Positions 16,396 to 24,686 of a stretch of DNA of 64,000 nucleotides are shown piece after piece (positions within the stretch are counted from its first letter, which is position 1; every line of letters begins with the position of its first letter). This stretch comes from Chthonomonadales bacterium. GTDB lineage: Bacteria > Armatimonadota > Chthonomonadetes > Chthonomonadales > CAJBBX01. The notes under the pieces were generated by a model. The model was not told the origin of the DNA, searched no databases, and was given only the letters and a program-made list of their open reading frames with translations. The DNA lies in the NCBI GenBank assembly GCA_020849275.1, contig JADLGO010000036.1, positions 1 to 64,000 of the forward strand, written 5' to 3'. The position numbers and the translations under genes were made by a program.

Positions 16396-17157
16396 TCAAT
16401 AGGCGCCCCGGCAGGTGAGTACGGCGGGCACGGTGCGCAGGATGATGGAGAGGTCGCGCGTGAAGGACATCGTGTCGATGTACAGCAGGTCGAGCTCGAC
16501 CCAGTGCGCGAAGCCGATGTGGCTGCGGCCGCTCACCTGCCAGAGACAGGTGAGGCCCGGCTTCACCGAGAGCCGCCCGAGTTGGTGCCGGGTGTACTTC
16601 ATGACCTCCTCCGGCAGCGGTGGGCGTGGCCCGACGATGCTCATGTCGCCTCGAAGCACGTTGAGAAGCTGCGGCAACTCGTCGATGCTCATCCTCCGGA
16701 GCCAGCGACCAACCGGAGTGATGCGTGGATCGTTGACCACCTTGAAGGTCGTGTCGTCGAGGCTCAGATGCCGGATCCGCGAACGCAGAGCGTCCGCGTT
16801 GGCGCACATCGACCGAAACTTATAGCAGGTGAACTCTCGGCCGCCCACGCCGACGCGAGTCTGGGTGTAGATGACGGCGCCGCGCGAAGTCAGGCGAACG
16901 AGGAGAGCGGCCAACAGCAAGATCGGCGACAGGAGCACGATCGCGACGGTCGCCACCAGGAGGTCGAGCGCCCGCTTGGCGACTGCATAGCCCACGGGCC
17001 GGACCGGGATGTGCGCGGCGACCTCCTCCAGGGTGGGCACGGCCGCCACGGGCGCAACCGCCCGGCTCCGGTGTCTGCGCGCTCCAGGGACATCGAGCGG
17101 CGGTCCGCCACCTGCGCGGGTCGGGCTCGCTAACGCCTGCCTCGCATTCGGTGCCAT
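16396..17157 (-). CDS. Polyprenyl-phosphate sugar phosphotransferase (WbaP/EpsL-type)
   Basis: A 253-residue initiating glycosyl-1-phosphate transferase. It has a short N-terminal region, KRALDLLVATVAIVLLSPILLLAALLVR (split here by family convention into the reentrant membrane helix), then TQTRVGVGGREFTCYKFRSM, RRMSIDELPQLLNVLRGD, SIVGPRPPLPEEV and PGLTCLWQVSGRS. These motifs define the bacterial sugar transferase family, which starts repeat-unit synthesis by moving a sugar phosphate from a UDP-sugar to undecaprenyl phosphate. It is the first gene of this minus-strand glycan block. No flippase, polymerase or chain-length regulator is visible in the window. Confidence 0.9.
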   Translation of the reverse strand: MAPNARQALASPTRAGGGPPLDVPGARRHRSRAVAPVAAVPTLEEVAAHIPVRPVGYAVAKRALDLLVATVAIVLLSPILLLAALLVRLTSRGAVIYTQTRVGVGGREFTCYKFRSMCANADALRSRIRHLSLDDTTFKVVNDPRITPVGRWLRRMSIDELPQLLNVLRGDMSIVGPRPPLPEEVMKYTRHQLGRLSVKPGLTCLWQVSGRSHIGFAHWVELDLLYIDTMSFTRDLSIILRTVPAVLTCRGAY

Positions 17158-17226
17158 GGCTTCACTCGCTTTGGTGCGCGGAGGGTGAACGCTCCACGCT
17201 CGTAGGATGGCTGCGCCCCTCGGCGC

Positions 17227-17448
17227 TCAGTGGGCCCGGGTCAGTTCGCCGGCGCCGGCCGAGGCGCCCATCACGCGTACCTCGCGGGGCACCCCGAGCG
17301 ATCGGCCCGCGCGTGCATCGCCCGCACTCACCACCGCCACAAACGCTGCCAGCAAAGACATGTGGTCGGCCAGCCAGTGCGCCTCTTCGATCGCCGACCG
17401 GACGCCGCCGGCCCTGGTCTCGTCTCGCGATGTCTCGGCCTGTGCCAT
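17227..17448 (-). CDS. Small hypothetical protein
   Basis: Possible 73-residue protein (MAQAETSRDETRAGG to GAGELTRAH) in the 470-bp space between rsmI and the sugar transferase gene. The ATG at 17448 is preceded by GGGGCGGACG. A central segment HMSLLAAFVAVVSAGDA is mildly hydrophobic. No family recognised and coding potential is weak. Apart from this the stretch 17158-17626 shows no clear feature. Confidence 0.25.
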   Translation of the reverse strand: MAQAETSRDETRAGGVRSAIEEAHWLADHMSLLAAFVAVVSAGDARAGRSLGVPREVRVMGASAGAGELTRAH

Positions 17449-17626
17449 CGTCCGCCCCGTGGCCCGCCGCATGCACTGCGGCGCGTCGCCAGCATCTGCC
17501 CACTGAGCATCCACAATGCAGAATCCGTGCCAACGGCGCGCGAACAGCCATCGGATCGTCGGCAGTTCACGCGCCAGGCTGGAGGTGCGGGGTGATGGTG
17601 AGGTGTCGGCGCCGGCTGGGGCGCCG

Positions 17627-18538
17627 TCAGTCGTGGTGGGGATGGTCGCGCATGGCAAGCACGGCCTGGTAGGCGGCGCGGCGGGGGATGCCGCATCGGA
17701 GCGCGGCCTCGCGAGCAGCGTCGCGCGCTGTCGCGCCGGACGCGAGGGCATCGCGTAGGAGGTCCTGCAGGCAGGGCTCGGCGACGCCCTTGCCTGTGAT
17801 CGCGGCCGGCGCGGCGGCCTCCGGCCGGCCGGCGACCACCAGGGTGAACTCGCCGCGCGGGCGCTCGCGTCCGAAGTGCGCAATCGCTTCGGTGAGGGTT
17901 CCGCGGAACACCTCCTCGTGAAGCTTGGTGATCTCGCGAGCGACGGCGATCCGGCGCTCGCCCAGCGCCTCCAGAAGATCCTTCAGGGTAGAGAGCACAC
18001 GCGCGGGCGACTCGTACAGGACGAACGTGCGCGGCTCCCGGGCGAGACCGGCGAAGAACTCGCGTCGGTCCGATCGCCCACGCGGCGCGAAGCCGTCGAA
18101 GGCGTACCGGCCTGTGAGCAGTCCCGAGACGGCTACCGCCGCCACCGCCGCGCTCGGGCCGGGAACCGGCACGACGGCGATGCCGCGTTCGATGGCCCGG
18201 GCCACGATGCGGCCACCAGGATCGGAGATGCCGGGCGTGCCGGCGTCGGTGACCAGGGCCAGGCTGTCGCCGGACTCCAGGCGGGCGATCAGGCTCTCCT
18301 CGCGGTGCTCCGAGGAGTGCTCGTGGTACGAAGCCAGGGGCGTGTGAATGTCAAATCGCGCCAGGAGCTTACGCGTTACGCGCGTGTCTTCGGCGCAGAT
18401 CGCGTCGGCCTCCTTGAGGACGCGGAGGGCGCGCAACGTAATGTCCTCCAGGTTGCCGATGGGCGTCGCGACGACGTACAGCGTGCCGGGCATGGGGGCG
18501 GGCGAACGCGCGACCGGGCGCGCCGCGAGGGCGCTCAC
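17627..18538 (-). CDS. rsmI: 16S rRNA 2'-O-methyltransferase RsmI
   Basis: RsmI methylates the 2'-OH of C1402 of 16S rRNA using S-adenosylmethionine. The protein has up to 303 residues: GTLYVVATPIGNLEDITLRAL, AEDTRVTRKLL, VTDAGTPGISDPG, VPGPSAAVAAVAVSGL and REITKLHEEVFRGTL are diagnostic. The GTG at 18538 and the ATG at 18493 (MPGTLYVV) are both possible starts; the latter matches the family N-terminus better but has no ribosome binding site. It lies 11 bp after the foldase gene. Confidence 0.93.
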   Translation of the reverse strand: MSALAARPVARSPAPMPGTLYVVATPIGNLEDITLRALRVLKEADAICAEDTRVTRKLLARFDIHTPLASYHEHSSEHREESLIARLESGDSLALVTDAGTPGISDPGGRIVARAIERGIAVVPVPGPSAAVAAVAVSGLLTGRYAFDGFAPRGRSDRREFFAGLAREPRTFVLYESPARVLSTLKDLLEALGERRIAVAREITKLHEEVFRGTLTEAIAHFGRERPRGEFTLVVAGRPEAAAPAAITGKGVAEPCLQDLLRDALASGATARDAAREAALRCGIPRRAAYQAVLAMRDHPHHD

Positions 18539-18549
18539 CTGGAATCGCC

Positions 18550-20361
18550 CTATGGTCCGGGCGGCGTCGGCGCGCTGGTTGGAGGCGTCAGCAGGGATCC
18601 CTGGTCGCCAGTGGGCTTCGCGGCGTCCCCCGGGGTGTTCGCCTTGCGCTGCTGCCTGGCGGCTTCGTCGCGGGCTCTGGCTTCGGCCCGCTCTTTCGCC
18701 TCTTGAGCCGCCCGCTCTTTCGCCTCCTGACGTTCGCGCTCACTGATCTCGGCGACCTTCTTGGCCTCCTGGGCGGCCAGTTTCGGCTTGCCGAGCTCCT
18801 TGAACGCCTGCTGAAGCTGCTGGCGTGTGTATTTGGACTCCGGGGTGTCGTCCCACGAGAGCAGGCGCTGCACCATCTCGTAGTGCTCGAGCGCCTTGTC
18901 TTTGTTGCCGGCCTCCTGGTAGAGGCGGGCAAGCGTCATCCGCGTGGTCGTGTCCTCGGTGTCCTTCAGTGCGTTCTCGTAAGTCGCGATCACCTCGTCG
19001 CGCAGCTTGGAGCGGTCGGCTGGGGGTTGCTTGGTGGCGCCGGGCAGCGAAAGCCCGGCCATGATGTACTTCTGATAGAGCATCTGGCCGAGCACGAGCG
19101 ACGCCGCGCCGTCGGCTGGGTGGGCATCCGCGTAGGTGCGAGTCCTGGCCAGAAGGGCATCCTGGGCATCCGGCGCGGCGCCGCCGATCATCATGCCCAT
19201 GCCCATCGGGTTGGCCCTGGCATACTCGTAGCGCCACTCCATCGACGGGTCATCCCAGACGATCTTCGCGGTCTTGCGCTCCTTCTCCAGAAGCTGCTGG
19301 AGCGCCTCGGAGGCCTTCTGGTTGCGGAAGTCATCGAGGAGCTTGGCCTTGCTCTGCGCGAAGTCCTTCGGAAGGTTTCGTCGCACAGCGTCGACCTTGA
19401 TGATGTGGTAGCCGAAGGGCGTCTTGACCACGCCGCTCACCTCGCCGGGCTTCAGCGCGAATGCGGCCTCCTCGAAGGCCTTGTCGAATCCGCCACCCCG
19501 GCGGTACCAGCCCAGGTCTCCTCCCTTCGCCGGTCCCGCCGGCACGGTCTTCTTGAGCTTGGGGTCGTAGCGCTTGGGCGCGTTGGAGGGGTCGTCAGTG
19601 TACTCGTCCGCCAGCTTCGCGAAGTTGCCTCCGGCCCGGATCTCCTTCAGGATCTGCTCGGCCTTCCGCCGCGCCTGCTCGTCCGGCAGCGAGTGCTCGG
19701 CCGGGCGGGGCGAGGTGCTGACCGCCACCAGGATGTGGCGCACCTTGATCTCGTCGTAGCTGTTCTGGAGGTCGGTCTCGCTAAGCTTCGCGGTCCCTGC
19801 CAGCGCCTGGCCGAGCACGCGCGGAACGAGTTGCTCGCGCATCCGGTCGCGCAGCTCGCCCATGCTCGCCGAGCCGGTGAGAGCCAGCAGGTCGCTGTCG
19901 CTCAGCGGTTTGGTCTGAGCGCCGGCCCTCTCCTTGCGAATCTCGGCGATGGCGCGGTCCACGTCCGCGTCCGAGACGCGGCTGCGCTGTCGCCTGGCGG
20001 CGGCCTGCAGGATGGCGTTGTCGATCAGGGAGCCGAGGATCATGCCCTGCAGGCTGGCGGCCTCGGCCTCGCTGCCGCTGGGCCGCTGGCGCCGGGCCAT
20101 CTGCCAGACGCGCTCGTACTCCGCGCGCGTGATGGGCACGCCGTTCACCGTGGCGATGGGCGCGTCGGCGCCGTCGCCGGCAGCAGACATAGGGCCTCCG
20201 CCGGCGCCGGGGCTGCCGCCGAAGTAGGCGATGATGCCCAGGCCAAAGATGCCGGCGATACCCAGATAGATGATGCGATGCGTCGCGAACCGGCGCCAGT
20301 GCGTGATGGAGAGGATGCTGCGCGCGTTGCTCCTGCGCCGAGCGGGGTTTCCCTTAGGCAT
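18550..20361 (-). CDS. PpiD/SurA-like peptidyl-prolyl isomerase with TPR region, membrane-anchored
   Basis: A 603-residue protein with a single N-terminal membrane segment (HRIIYLGIAGIFGLGIIAYF). A SurA-type N-terminal helix region follows (about 65-190), then a parvulin domain (about 205-325; KVRHILVAVS, AKGGDLGWYRRGG, SGVVKTPFGYHIIKVD). A C-terminal TPR-like region comes next, ending in a highly charged coiled-coil tail rich in EAKERAAQEAKERAE. Parvulins of this sort assist folding of exported proteins. The start ATG at 20361 overlaps the upstream stop (ATGCCTAA). The parvulin plus TPR combination is longer than typical SurA. Confidence 0.85.
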   Translation of the reverse strand: MPKGNPARRRSNARSILSITHWRRFATHRIIYLGIAGIFGLGIIAYFGGSPGAGGGPMSAAGDGADAPIATVNGVPITRAEYERVWQMARRQRPSGSEAEAASLQGMILGSLIDNAILQAAARRQRSRVSDADVDRAIAEIRKERAGAQTKPLSDSDLLALTGSASMGELRDRMREQLVPRVLGQALAGTAKLSETDLQNSYDEIKVRHILVAVSTSPRPAEHSLPDEQARRKAEQILKEIRAGGNFAKLADEYTDDPSNAPKRYDPKLKKTVPAGPAKGGDLGWYRRGGGFDKAFEEAAFALKPGEVSGVVKTPFGYHIIKVDAVRRNLPKDFAQSKAKLLDDFRNQKASEALQQLLEKERKTAKIVWDDPSMEWRYEYARANPMGMGMMIGGAAPDAQDALLARTRTYADAHPADGAASLVLGQMLYQKYIMAGLSLPGATKQPPADRSKLRDEVIATYENALKDTEDTTTRMTLARLYQEAGNKDKALEHYEMVQRLLSWDDTPESKYTRQQLQQAFKELGKPKLAAQEAKKVAEISERERQEAKERAAQEAKERAEARARDEAARQQRKANTPGDAAKPTGDQGSLLTPPTSAPTPPGP

Positions 20362-21217
20362 TCGGTTGGTTGGCCTCAATCAGTCTCCGCAGGGCCGCCA
20401 GGCAAGGACGCGAGCCGTCCTCGGGCGTGCCGCCGGCGGGGATGTAGTGCGTTTCGAGCGAGATGAACCCGGCGTAACCGTCGCGTGCGAGGGCTGCGAA
20501 GTGGCCCGGGTAGTCGATGTCTCCCTCGCCGACAACGCACCATCGGGGCCCTTCGCCTTCGGGCTGCATCACGCCATCCTTGATATGTACGTGCGCGACG
20601 CGCGCTCTGACAGCCTCGTAGCCGTCCGGATAGGGGGTCTCGCCCGCTGAGTACGCATTGCCGGGGTCCCAGCAGGCGCGCAGGTTCGGGCTCGGCAGAC
20701 GCTCCAGCACGCGCGCGGTCTCGGCGCCCGTGCCCACGTAGCATGCGTGCTCGTTCTCGAGCGCGAGTGTGACCTGCTCGCGCTCGGCAAGCCGGAGCGG
20801 CTCGTCGAACGCGGCCACGATGCGATCCTCGATGTCCGGCGTATAGGCGTCGCGCCGCCAGAACGTGAACACGCGGATGAGGTCGGTGTCGAAAGCGTGG
20901 GCGAGCTCACAGCAGCGCCGGAGCATGGCCATCTGCTCGTCCATGCCGCGAGGGCGGGCCAGGTGCATGCGACCGGCCACGGCGGGCGCGGCGTCGTCAA
21001 GATCGCACTTGAAGAAGGGCGTGGCCAGACAGGCTACGCGCATGGCGCGCTCGGAGAGGGCGCGCTTCGCGCGGCGCACATCCTCGCGAGTCAGGTCGGC
21101 GATGTTCACGTTCCAGAGGCCGCGAAGCTCGGCGGCCCGCGCGCCGTACTCGGCCAGCACATCGAGCGCGTGCTCGAAATCCTGCGAGATCTCGTCCGTG
21201 ATGGCTGTCAACTGCAT
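20354..21217 (-). CDS. Sugar phosphate isomerase/epimerase family protein
   Basis: A 287-residue TIM-barrel protein of the xylose-isomerase-like superfamily (AP endonuclease 2 fold). It starts MQLTAITDEISQDFEHALDV and has ALENEHACYVGTGAETARVL, CWDPGNAYSAGETPYPDGYE, HVHIKDGV and FISLETHY, which carry the usual metal ligands (Glu, Asp/His, His, Glu). Substrate is unknown; relatives act on keto-sugars, inosose or hydroxypyruvate. The stop overlaps the foldase start. It has its own promoter, divergent from lexA. Confidence 0.82.
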   Translation of the reverse strand: MQLTAITDEISQDFEHALDVLAEYGARAAELRGLWNVNIADLTREDVRRAKRALSERAMRVACLATPFFKCDLDDAAPAVAGRMHLARPRGMDEQMAMLRRCCELAHAFDTDLIRVFTFWRRDAYTPDIEDRIVAAFDEPLRLAEREQVTLALENEHACYVGTGAETARVLERLPSPNLRACWDPGNAYSAGETPYPDGYEAVRARVAHVHIKDGVMQPEGEGPRWCVVGEGDIDYPGHFAALARDGYAGFISLETHYIPAGGTPEDGSRPCLAALRRLIEANQPNA

Positions 21218-21280
21218 GGCGTCATCCTGGCGGCACGGGATGGGCGCCCACTCGAGGGCGTCCGGGGGGCTGACCGCCCC

Positions 21281-21310
21281 ATCTTACCGCAACGCCCGCG
21301 GCTATGTCAA
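21281..21310 (-). promoter_or_regulatory. Promoter of the sugar isomerase-foldase-rsmI unit
   Basis: Reverse strand TTGACA (21310-21305), an 18-bp spacer, TAAGAT (21286-21281), then GGGGC. It lies 64 bp upstream of the start at 21217 and is back to back with the lexA promoter. Confidence 0.6.
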
Positions 21311-21393
21311 ACAGCGAGCGGCCCCGGCAGTGCGTGCGTCCGGCGCTCGGATACCGATGGGTCGGGGCCGCTCCACAGATTCGCTCACGGGTA

Positions 21394-21422
21394 TTGACAG
21401 TAGACGATTGTCATTGTACACT
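21394..21422 (+). promoter_or_regulatory. Promoter of lexA
   Basis: TTGACA at 21394-21399, 17-bp spacer, TACACT at 21417-21422. It lies 28 bp upstream of the lexA start. Confidence 0.7.
21395..21413 (+). promoter_or_regulatory. Candidate LexA operator
   Basis: TGACA (21395-21399), 9 bp, TGTCA (21409-21413): an inverted repeat that covers the -35 box and part of the spacer of the lexA promoter. Autoregulation is the rule for lexA, but the recognition sequence differs between phyla, so this is a candidate only. Confidence 0.4.
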
Positions 21423-21449
21423 TAACGCATCCGCGGAGGTACGAGGCAC

Positions 21450-22070
21450 ATGACACGAGGACTCACAGACAAGCAAGACCGTATCCTGACCTTCATCGTC
21501 GACTACGTGGCCGACCAGGGCTATCCCCCGAGCATCCGGGAGATCGGCAACGCATTCGGGATCTCCAGCCTGCGCGGGGTCACGGTTCACCTGGACGCGC
21601 TCGAGCGCAAGGGCTACATCAAGCGCGCCAGCACGTCGCGCTCCATCGCCGTCATCGGCAAGACGGGCGCGACCTCCCTGAGCAAGAACGCCGCCTTTCT
21701 GCCCGTCGTCGGCACGATCGCCGCCGGCACGCCGATCACCGCCAGTGAGAACGTCGAGTGCCTCGTTCCTGTGTCGCACGACCTTGTGCGCAACGTCGAG
21801 GGCGCGTTCGTCCTGCGCGTGCGCGGCGACAGCATGATCGGCGAGCACATCGTTCCGCGCGACCTCGTGGTGATCAAGCCCCAGGCGAGCGCGGAGAACG
21901 GCGATCTGGTGGCCGTGCTTCTCGGCGACGAGGCCACCGTCAAGCGCATCCAGTTCAGCGATGGGCGCGTCCGGCTCATGCCGGCGAACCCCGCCTACGA
22001 GCCGATCGAGGTCAATCGGGAGGATAGCCGGGTGATCGGCAAAGTGATCGGCCTTCTCCGCAACTACTGA
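21450..22070 (+). CDS. lexA: LexA repressor
   Basis: A 206-residue SOS repressor. The N-terminal winged helix (LTDKQDRILTFIVDYVAD, PSIREIGNAFGISSLRGVTVHL) is followed by the S24 autoprotease domain. The self-cleavage site is Ala92-Gly93 (TIAAGTPI), with nucleophile Ser128 (RGDSMIGEHI) and Lys165 (ATVKRIQF). GGAGG precedes the start. LexA represses DNA-damage genes until RecA-DNA filaments trigger cleavage. It has a promoter with a candidate operator and a hairpin terminator after it. No recA or error-prone polymerase is in the window; dinG at 4751-6865 is a possible target elsewhere in the region. Confidence 0.96.
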   Translation: MTRGLTDKQDRILTFIVDYVADQGYPPSIREIGNAFGISSLRGVTVHLDALERKGYIKRASTSRSIAVIGKTGATSLSKNAAFLPVVGTIAAGTPITASENVECLVPVSHDLVRNVEGAFVLRVRGDSMIGEHIVPRDLVVIKPQASAENGDLVAVLLGDEATVKRIQFSDGRVRLMPANPAYEPIEVNREDSRVIGKVIGLLRNY

Positions 22071-22093
22071 GTTCCTTCACACCTGCTCACCGG

Positions 22094-22141
22094 AGGCCCC
22101 CGTCGGGCGCCGCGCGCCCTGCGCGGCCCGCGCGGGGGCCT
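22094..22141. terminator. Terminator between convergent lexA and tsaB
   Basis: AGGCCCCCG (22094-22102) pairs perfectly with CGGGGGCCT (22133-22141). The 30-nt interval is itself GC-rich and can form inner pairs. It lies between the lexA stop (22070) and the tsaB stop (22158), so it may serve both strands. Confidence 0.5.
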
Positions 22142-22157
22142 TCTCGCGCAGAATGGC

Positions 22158-22835
22158 TCAGGGTCGCGGGCCGATGGCCGGCGCCGACAGGTAGAGGGGG
22201 ACGACCGCGAGCGGATCGCCCGTCTCCCCCCGGGCGACGCGCATCGCGCCGAGGCGACCGATCAGCCCGGCCCTGGGTGGCGGGGCGAGCCCGCGCACCA
22301 CGCGCGCCCCGGCCGCCTCGAGTGCGCGCCGTGCCTCCTCCGCCTCCGCGTAGTCGCTGGCCGCCAGGATCACCAGTGGCGCCGCCGCGGCGCTCAGGGC
22401 CGCGGGCGCGTAGGCGCCCGCGGCCAGGCGTCCCGGCGCGGGCCGCCCGTCCTCGAACGCCTGCGCAAAGAGTACGCCCGCGCGTCCGCGGAGAGCCGCG
22501 ACGACCGGCACGCCCTCGGCGCATGCGAAGGGGGCGGCCGCCGCTTCCAGCGACGAGACGGCGGCCAGCGGCTTGCCCAGAACGGCCGCCCACGTCTTGG
22601 CGGTCATGACGCCCACGCGCAGACCGGTGTATGAGCCGGGACCGACGTCGATCGCGAATGCATCCACGTCGGTCAGCCGGACTCCCGCCTCCGCGAGCAA
22701 GGCATCGGTGTCGGCCGTCAGTCGCTCCACCAGGCGCATGCGGTGCCGGAACGCGCGTTCGGCGACGACGCCCGCCTCGTCGCACAACGCGACCCCGCAG
22801 AGCGCGCCGCTCGTTTCCAGCGCCAGTGTCAGCAC
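22158..22835 (-). CDS. tsaB: tRNA threonylcarbamoyladenosine synthesis protein TsaB
   Basis: A 225-residue ASKHA-fold protein that partners TsaD in forming t6A37 of ANN-decoding tRNAs. It opens [18 protein letters not shown] and has the family signature [19 protein letters not shown], followed by [13 protein letters not shown]. The C-terminal half is divergent and Ala-rich, which is usual for TsaB. The start overlaps the tsaE end. The tsaE-tsaB pairing is widespread; tsaD and tsaC are not in the window. Confidence 0.9.
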   Translation of the reverse strand: MLTLALETSGALCGVALCDEAGVVAERAFRHRMRLVERLTADTDALLAEAGVRLTDVDAFAIDVGPGSYTGLRVGVMTAKTWAAVLGKPLAAVSSLEAAAAPFACAEGVPVVAALRGRAGVLFAQAFEDGRPAPGRLAAGAYAPAALSAAAAPLVILAASDYAEAEEARRALEAAGARVVRGLAPPPRAGLIGRLGAMRVARGETGDPLAVVPLYLSAPAIGPRP

Positions 22836-23290
22836 AGGCCGGCCTCCTTCAGCAGGCGCGCGGGCCGGCCGCCGACGGCGAGCAGGCGGAGCGACCGGCG
22901 GTCCGCGCCCGACGCCTCGATGCGCACCTCGAGGCGCTGTGCCGGCGCGTCGGCGCCAAGCCGCTCAGCCCACTCCACCACGAGCACGCCCTCTGCCCGC
23001 AGATACTCGTCCAGCCCGATGCCCTCCAGGTCGGCCGCGCCCTCGAGCCGGTATGCGTCCATGTGGAACAGGGGAACGCGCCCGCTCCGGTACTCGTGAA
23101 CGAGGGTGAAGGTCGGGCTGGTGACCGGCTCGCTGGCGCCGATGCCGCGCGCCAGGCCCTGCACAAACGTAGTCTTTCCCGCGCCGAGCGCGCCGTAGAG
23201 CAGTAGCACGTCTCCAGAGCCGGCGGCGGCGCCGACTCGTTCGGCGAGCGCCCGTGTCGCCTCCGCGCTCTCGGTCTGGACGCGAACCAT
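22829..23290 (-). CDS. tsaE: tRNA threonylcarbamoyladenosine synthesis ATPase TsaE
   Basis: A 153-residue P-loop ATPase that regulates or resets the TsaB-TsaD complex. Walker A is [17 protein letters not shown], followed by the family motifs [20 protein letters not shown] and VVEWAERLG. Length is normal. The 3' end overlaps tsaB by 7 bp, so the two are translated together. It lies 19 bp after the upstream membrane glycosyltransferase gene. Confidence 0.94.
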   Translation of the reverse strand: MVRVQTESAEATRALAERVGAAAGSGDVLLLYGALGAGKTTFVQGLARGIGASEPVTSPTFTLVHEYRSGRVPLFHMDAYRLEGAADLEGIGLDEYLRAEGVLVVEWAERLGADAPAQRLEVRIEASGADRRSLRLLAVGGRPARLLKEAGLC

Positions 23291-23309
23291 GGGTGAACGT
23301 ACCCTTTCG

Positions 23310-24686
23310 TCAGGCGTAGGCAGGCAGGATGGCCGCCGCGTAGAACAGGGCCGAGAGCACGAGAAGCAGCCCGAGCACCGCGAGCGACACGGCGTCGCGA
23401 CGCGCCGGCCCCGCCGCCCGGCGAAGCCCGGCGGCGCCCAGCAGCGCCAGGGGGAGCATCGCGGGGTAGAGGTAGCGGCCCTGCGCCTGGAAGTACGTCC
23501 ACGCGAAGGCCGCGAAGGACGTCAGGACGAGCAGCGCCACGCCAGCCAGGAGCGCCGACGCGCGCCGTTGGCTGGTCGCGAACGCTGGCTCGATGGCCGG
23601 CCGGCGAACGAGCCACCCGGCGGCGGCGGAGAGGGCGATCAGGGCGCAGAGCAGATAGTAGGGGGGTGGCAGGAAGTCCGGAGCGCCGATCGTCGCCTTG
23701 CGGAGCGGGGTGTAGGCCGCCCAGAAGGTGCGCCAACTCCAGTTCGCCACGAGTGCCTCGTACCCCGTGCGCGTCATCGTCGGGCCAGGCACCAGGGAGC
23801 CCGACCAGAGGTCCACCCTGAGCGGCGCCTTGCCGATCCAATCGCTCGCCTTCTGCGTGCCCGCGAACTCGGCCGCGAACGAGCGCACCGGCGTGAGCTC
23901 GCCGTAAACGCGCAGATTGCGCGCATACCAGGGGCCGGCCAACGCGAGCACGACCAGGGCGGCCTGGGCAGCGCCGACGGCCGCGCGGCTCCGCGATGTG
24001 CCTTCACGGGTGGCCAGCCAGAGCGCTGCTGCAGCCATCGGCAGCAGGAGGAAGCCACTGGCCTTGGTGAGCAGGGCCGCGCCGAGCAGCGCGCCAAGCG
24101 CGATGCTACGCCGCGTCGTGAGGCCGACGAGCACGATCCGGAGCATGACGGCGAGCGAGGCGGCGAACAGCAACTCGGTCAGCGCGTCGTTGCCCACGCT
24201 CGACGTGACTGCCTGGCGCATCGGGACGAGCGCGGCGGCGCCGGCCGCCAGCGCCGCGAGTCCCGGGTCGCCCGGGAACAGGCCGCGGGCGCCGCACCAG
24301 ATCGCGACGAGCGTCAGTAGCCCGAAGACGATGCCGAGCAGCCGGACCGCGACGGGGCCGAGCGGGTAGACCGACGCCGCCAGTGCGTAGTAGAGCGGCG
24401 GCTGGTGCCACTGGTAGGTGGGGAACTCGCGGTCGCCGCGTTGCGGTAGTCGGTGGCCAACTGCCAGCGCCCTCACGTATGCCAGGTGCGCGGGCTCGTC
24501 GGGTGCGTTGATGAGGCTCCCGGAACTCAGGACCGGGGTCGTGAGCGCGTGTGCGACGGCGAGCACGGCATACGCGCAGGCGATGGCCGCCATCAGGCCG
24601 CGCCAGGCCTGGCGCGTCGGCACGGACCTCGGCGGCAGCGGCGCCATCGGCGGCGATGCCGCTCTGGGTTGGCGCCGGCGGCTCAC
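23310..24686 (-). CDS. Polytopic GT-C-type membrane glycosyltransferase
   Basis: About 458 residues with around ten hydrophobic segments. The first loop has [16 protein letters not shown], an Asp/Glu pair in the position of the GT-C catalytic acid, followed by [17 protein letters not shown], typical of PMT/DUF2142-like enzymes. [17 protein letters not shown] matches the 'PWyiRN' element of this superfamily. GTG 24686 overlaps the previous stop as GTGA; ATG 24647 is an alternative. Donor is presumably a polyprenyl-phosphate sugar. It is coupled to another GT-C-like gene upstream and followed by tsaE. Confidence 0.75.
   Translation of the reverse strand: MSRRRQPRAASPPMAPLPPRSVPTRQAWRGLMAAIACAYAVLAVAHALTTPVLSSGSLINAPDEPAHLAYVRALAVGHRLPQRGDREFPTYQWHQPPLYYALAASVYPLGPVAVRLLGIVFGLLTLVAIWCGARGLFPGDPGLAALAAGAAALVPMRQAVTSSVGNDALTELLFAASLAVMLRIVLVGLTTRRSIALGALLGAALLTKASGFLLLPMAAAALWLATREGTSRSRAAVGAAQAALVVLALAGPWYARNLRVYGELTPVRSFAAEFAGTQKASDWIGKAPLRVDLWSGSLVPGPTMTRTGYEALVANWSWRTFWAAYTPLRKATIGAPDFLPPPYYLLCALIALSAAAGWLVRRPAIEPAFATSQRRASALLAGVALLVLTSFAAFAWTYFQAQGRYLYPAMLPLALLGAAGLRRAAGPARRDAVSLAVLGLLLVLSALFYAAAILPAYA

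Noticed and set aside
18703-20466. 587-codon forward frame antisense to the foldase gene
   Set aside because: Mirror of the parvulin gene; composition is artefactual and no motifs occur.
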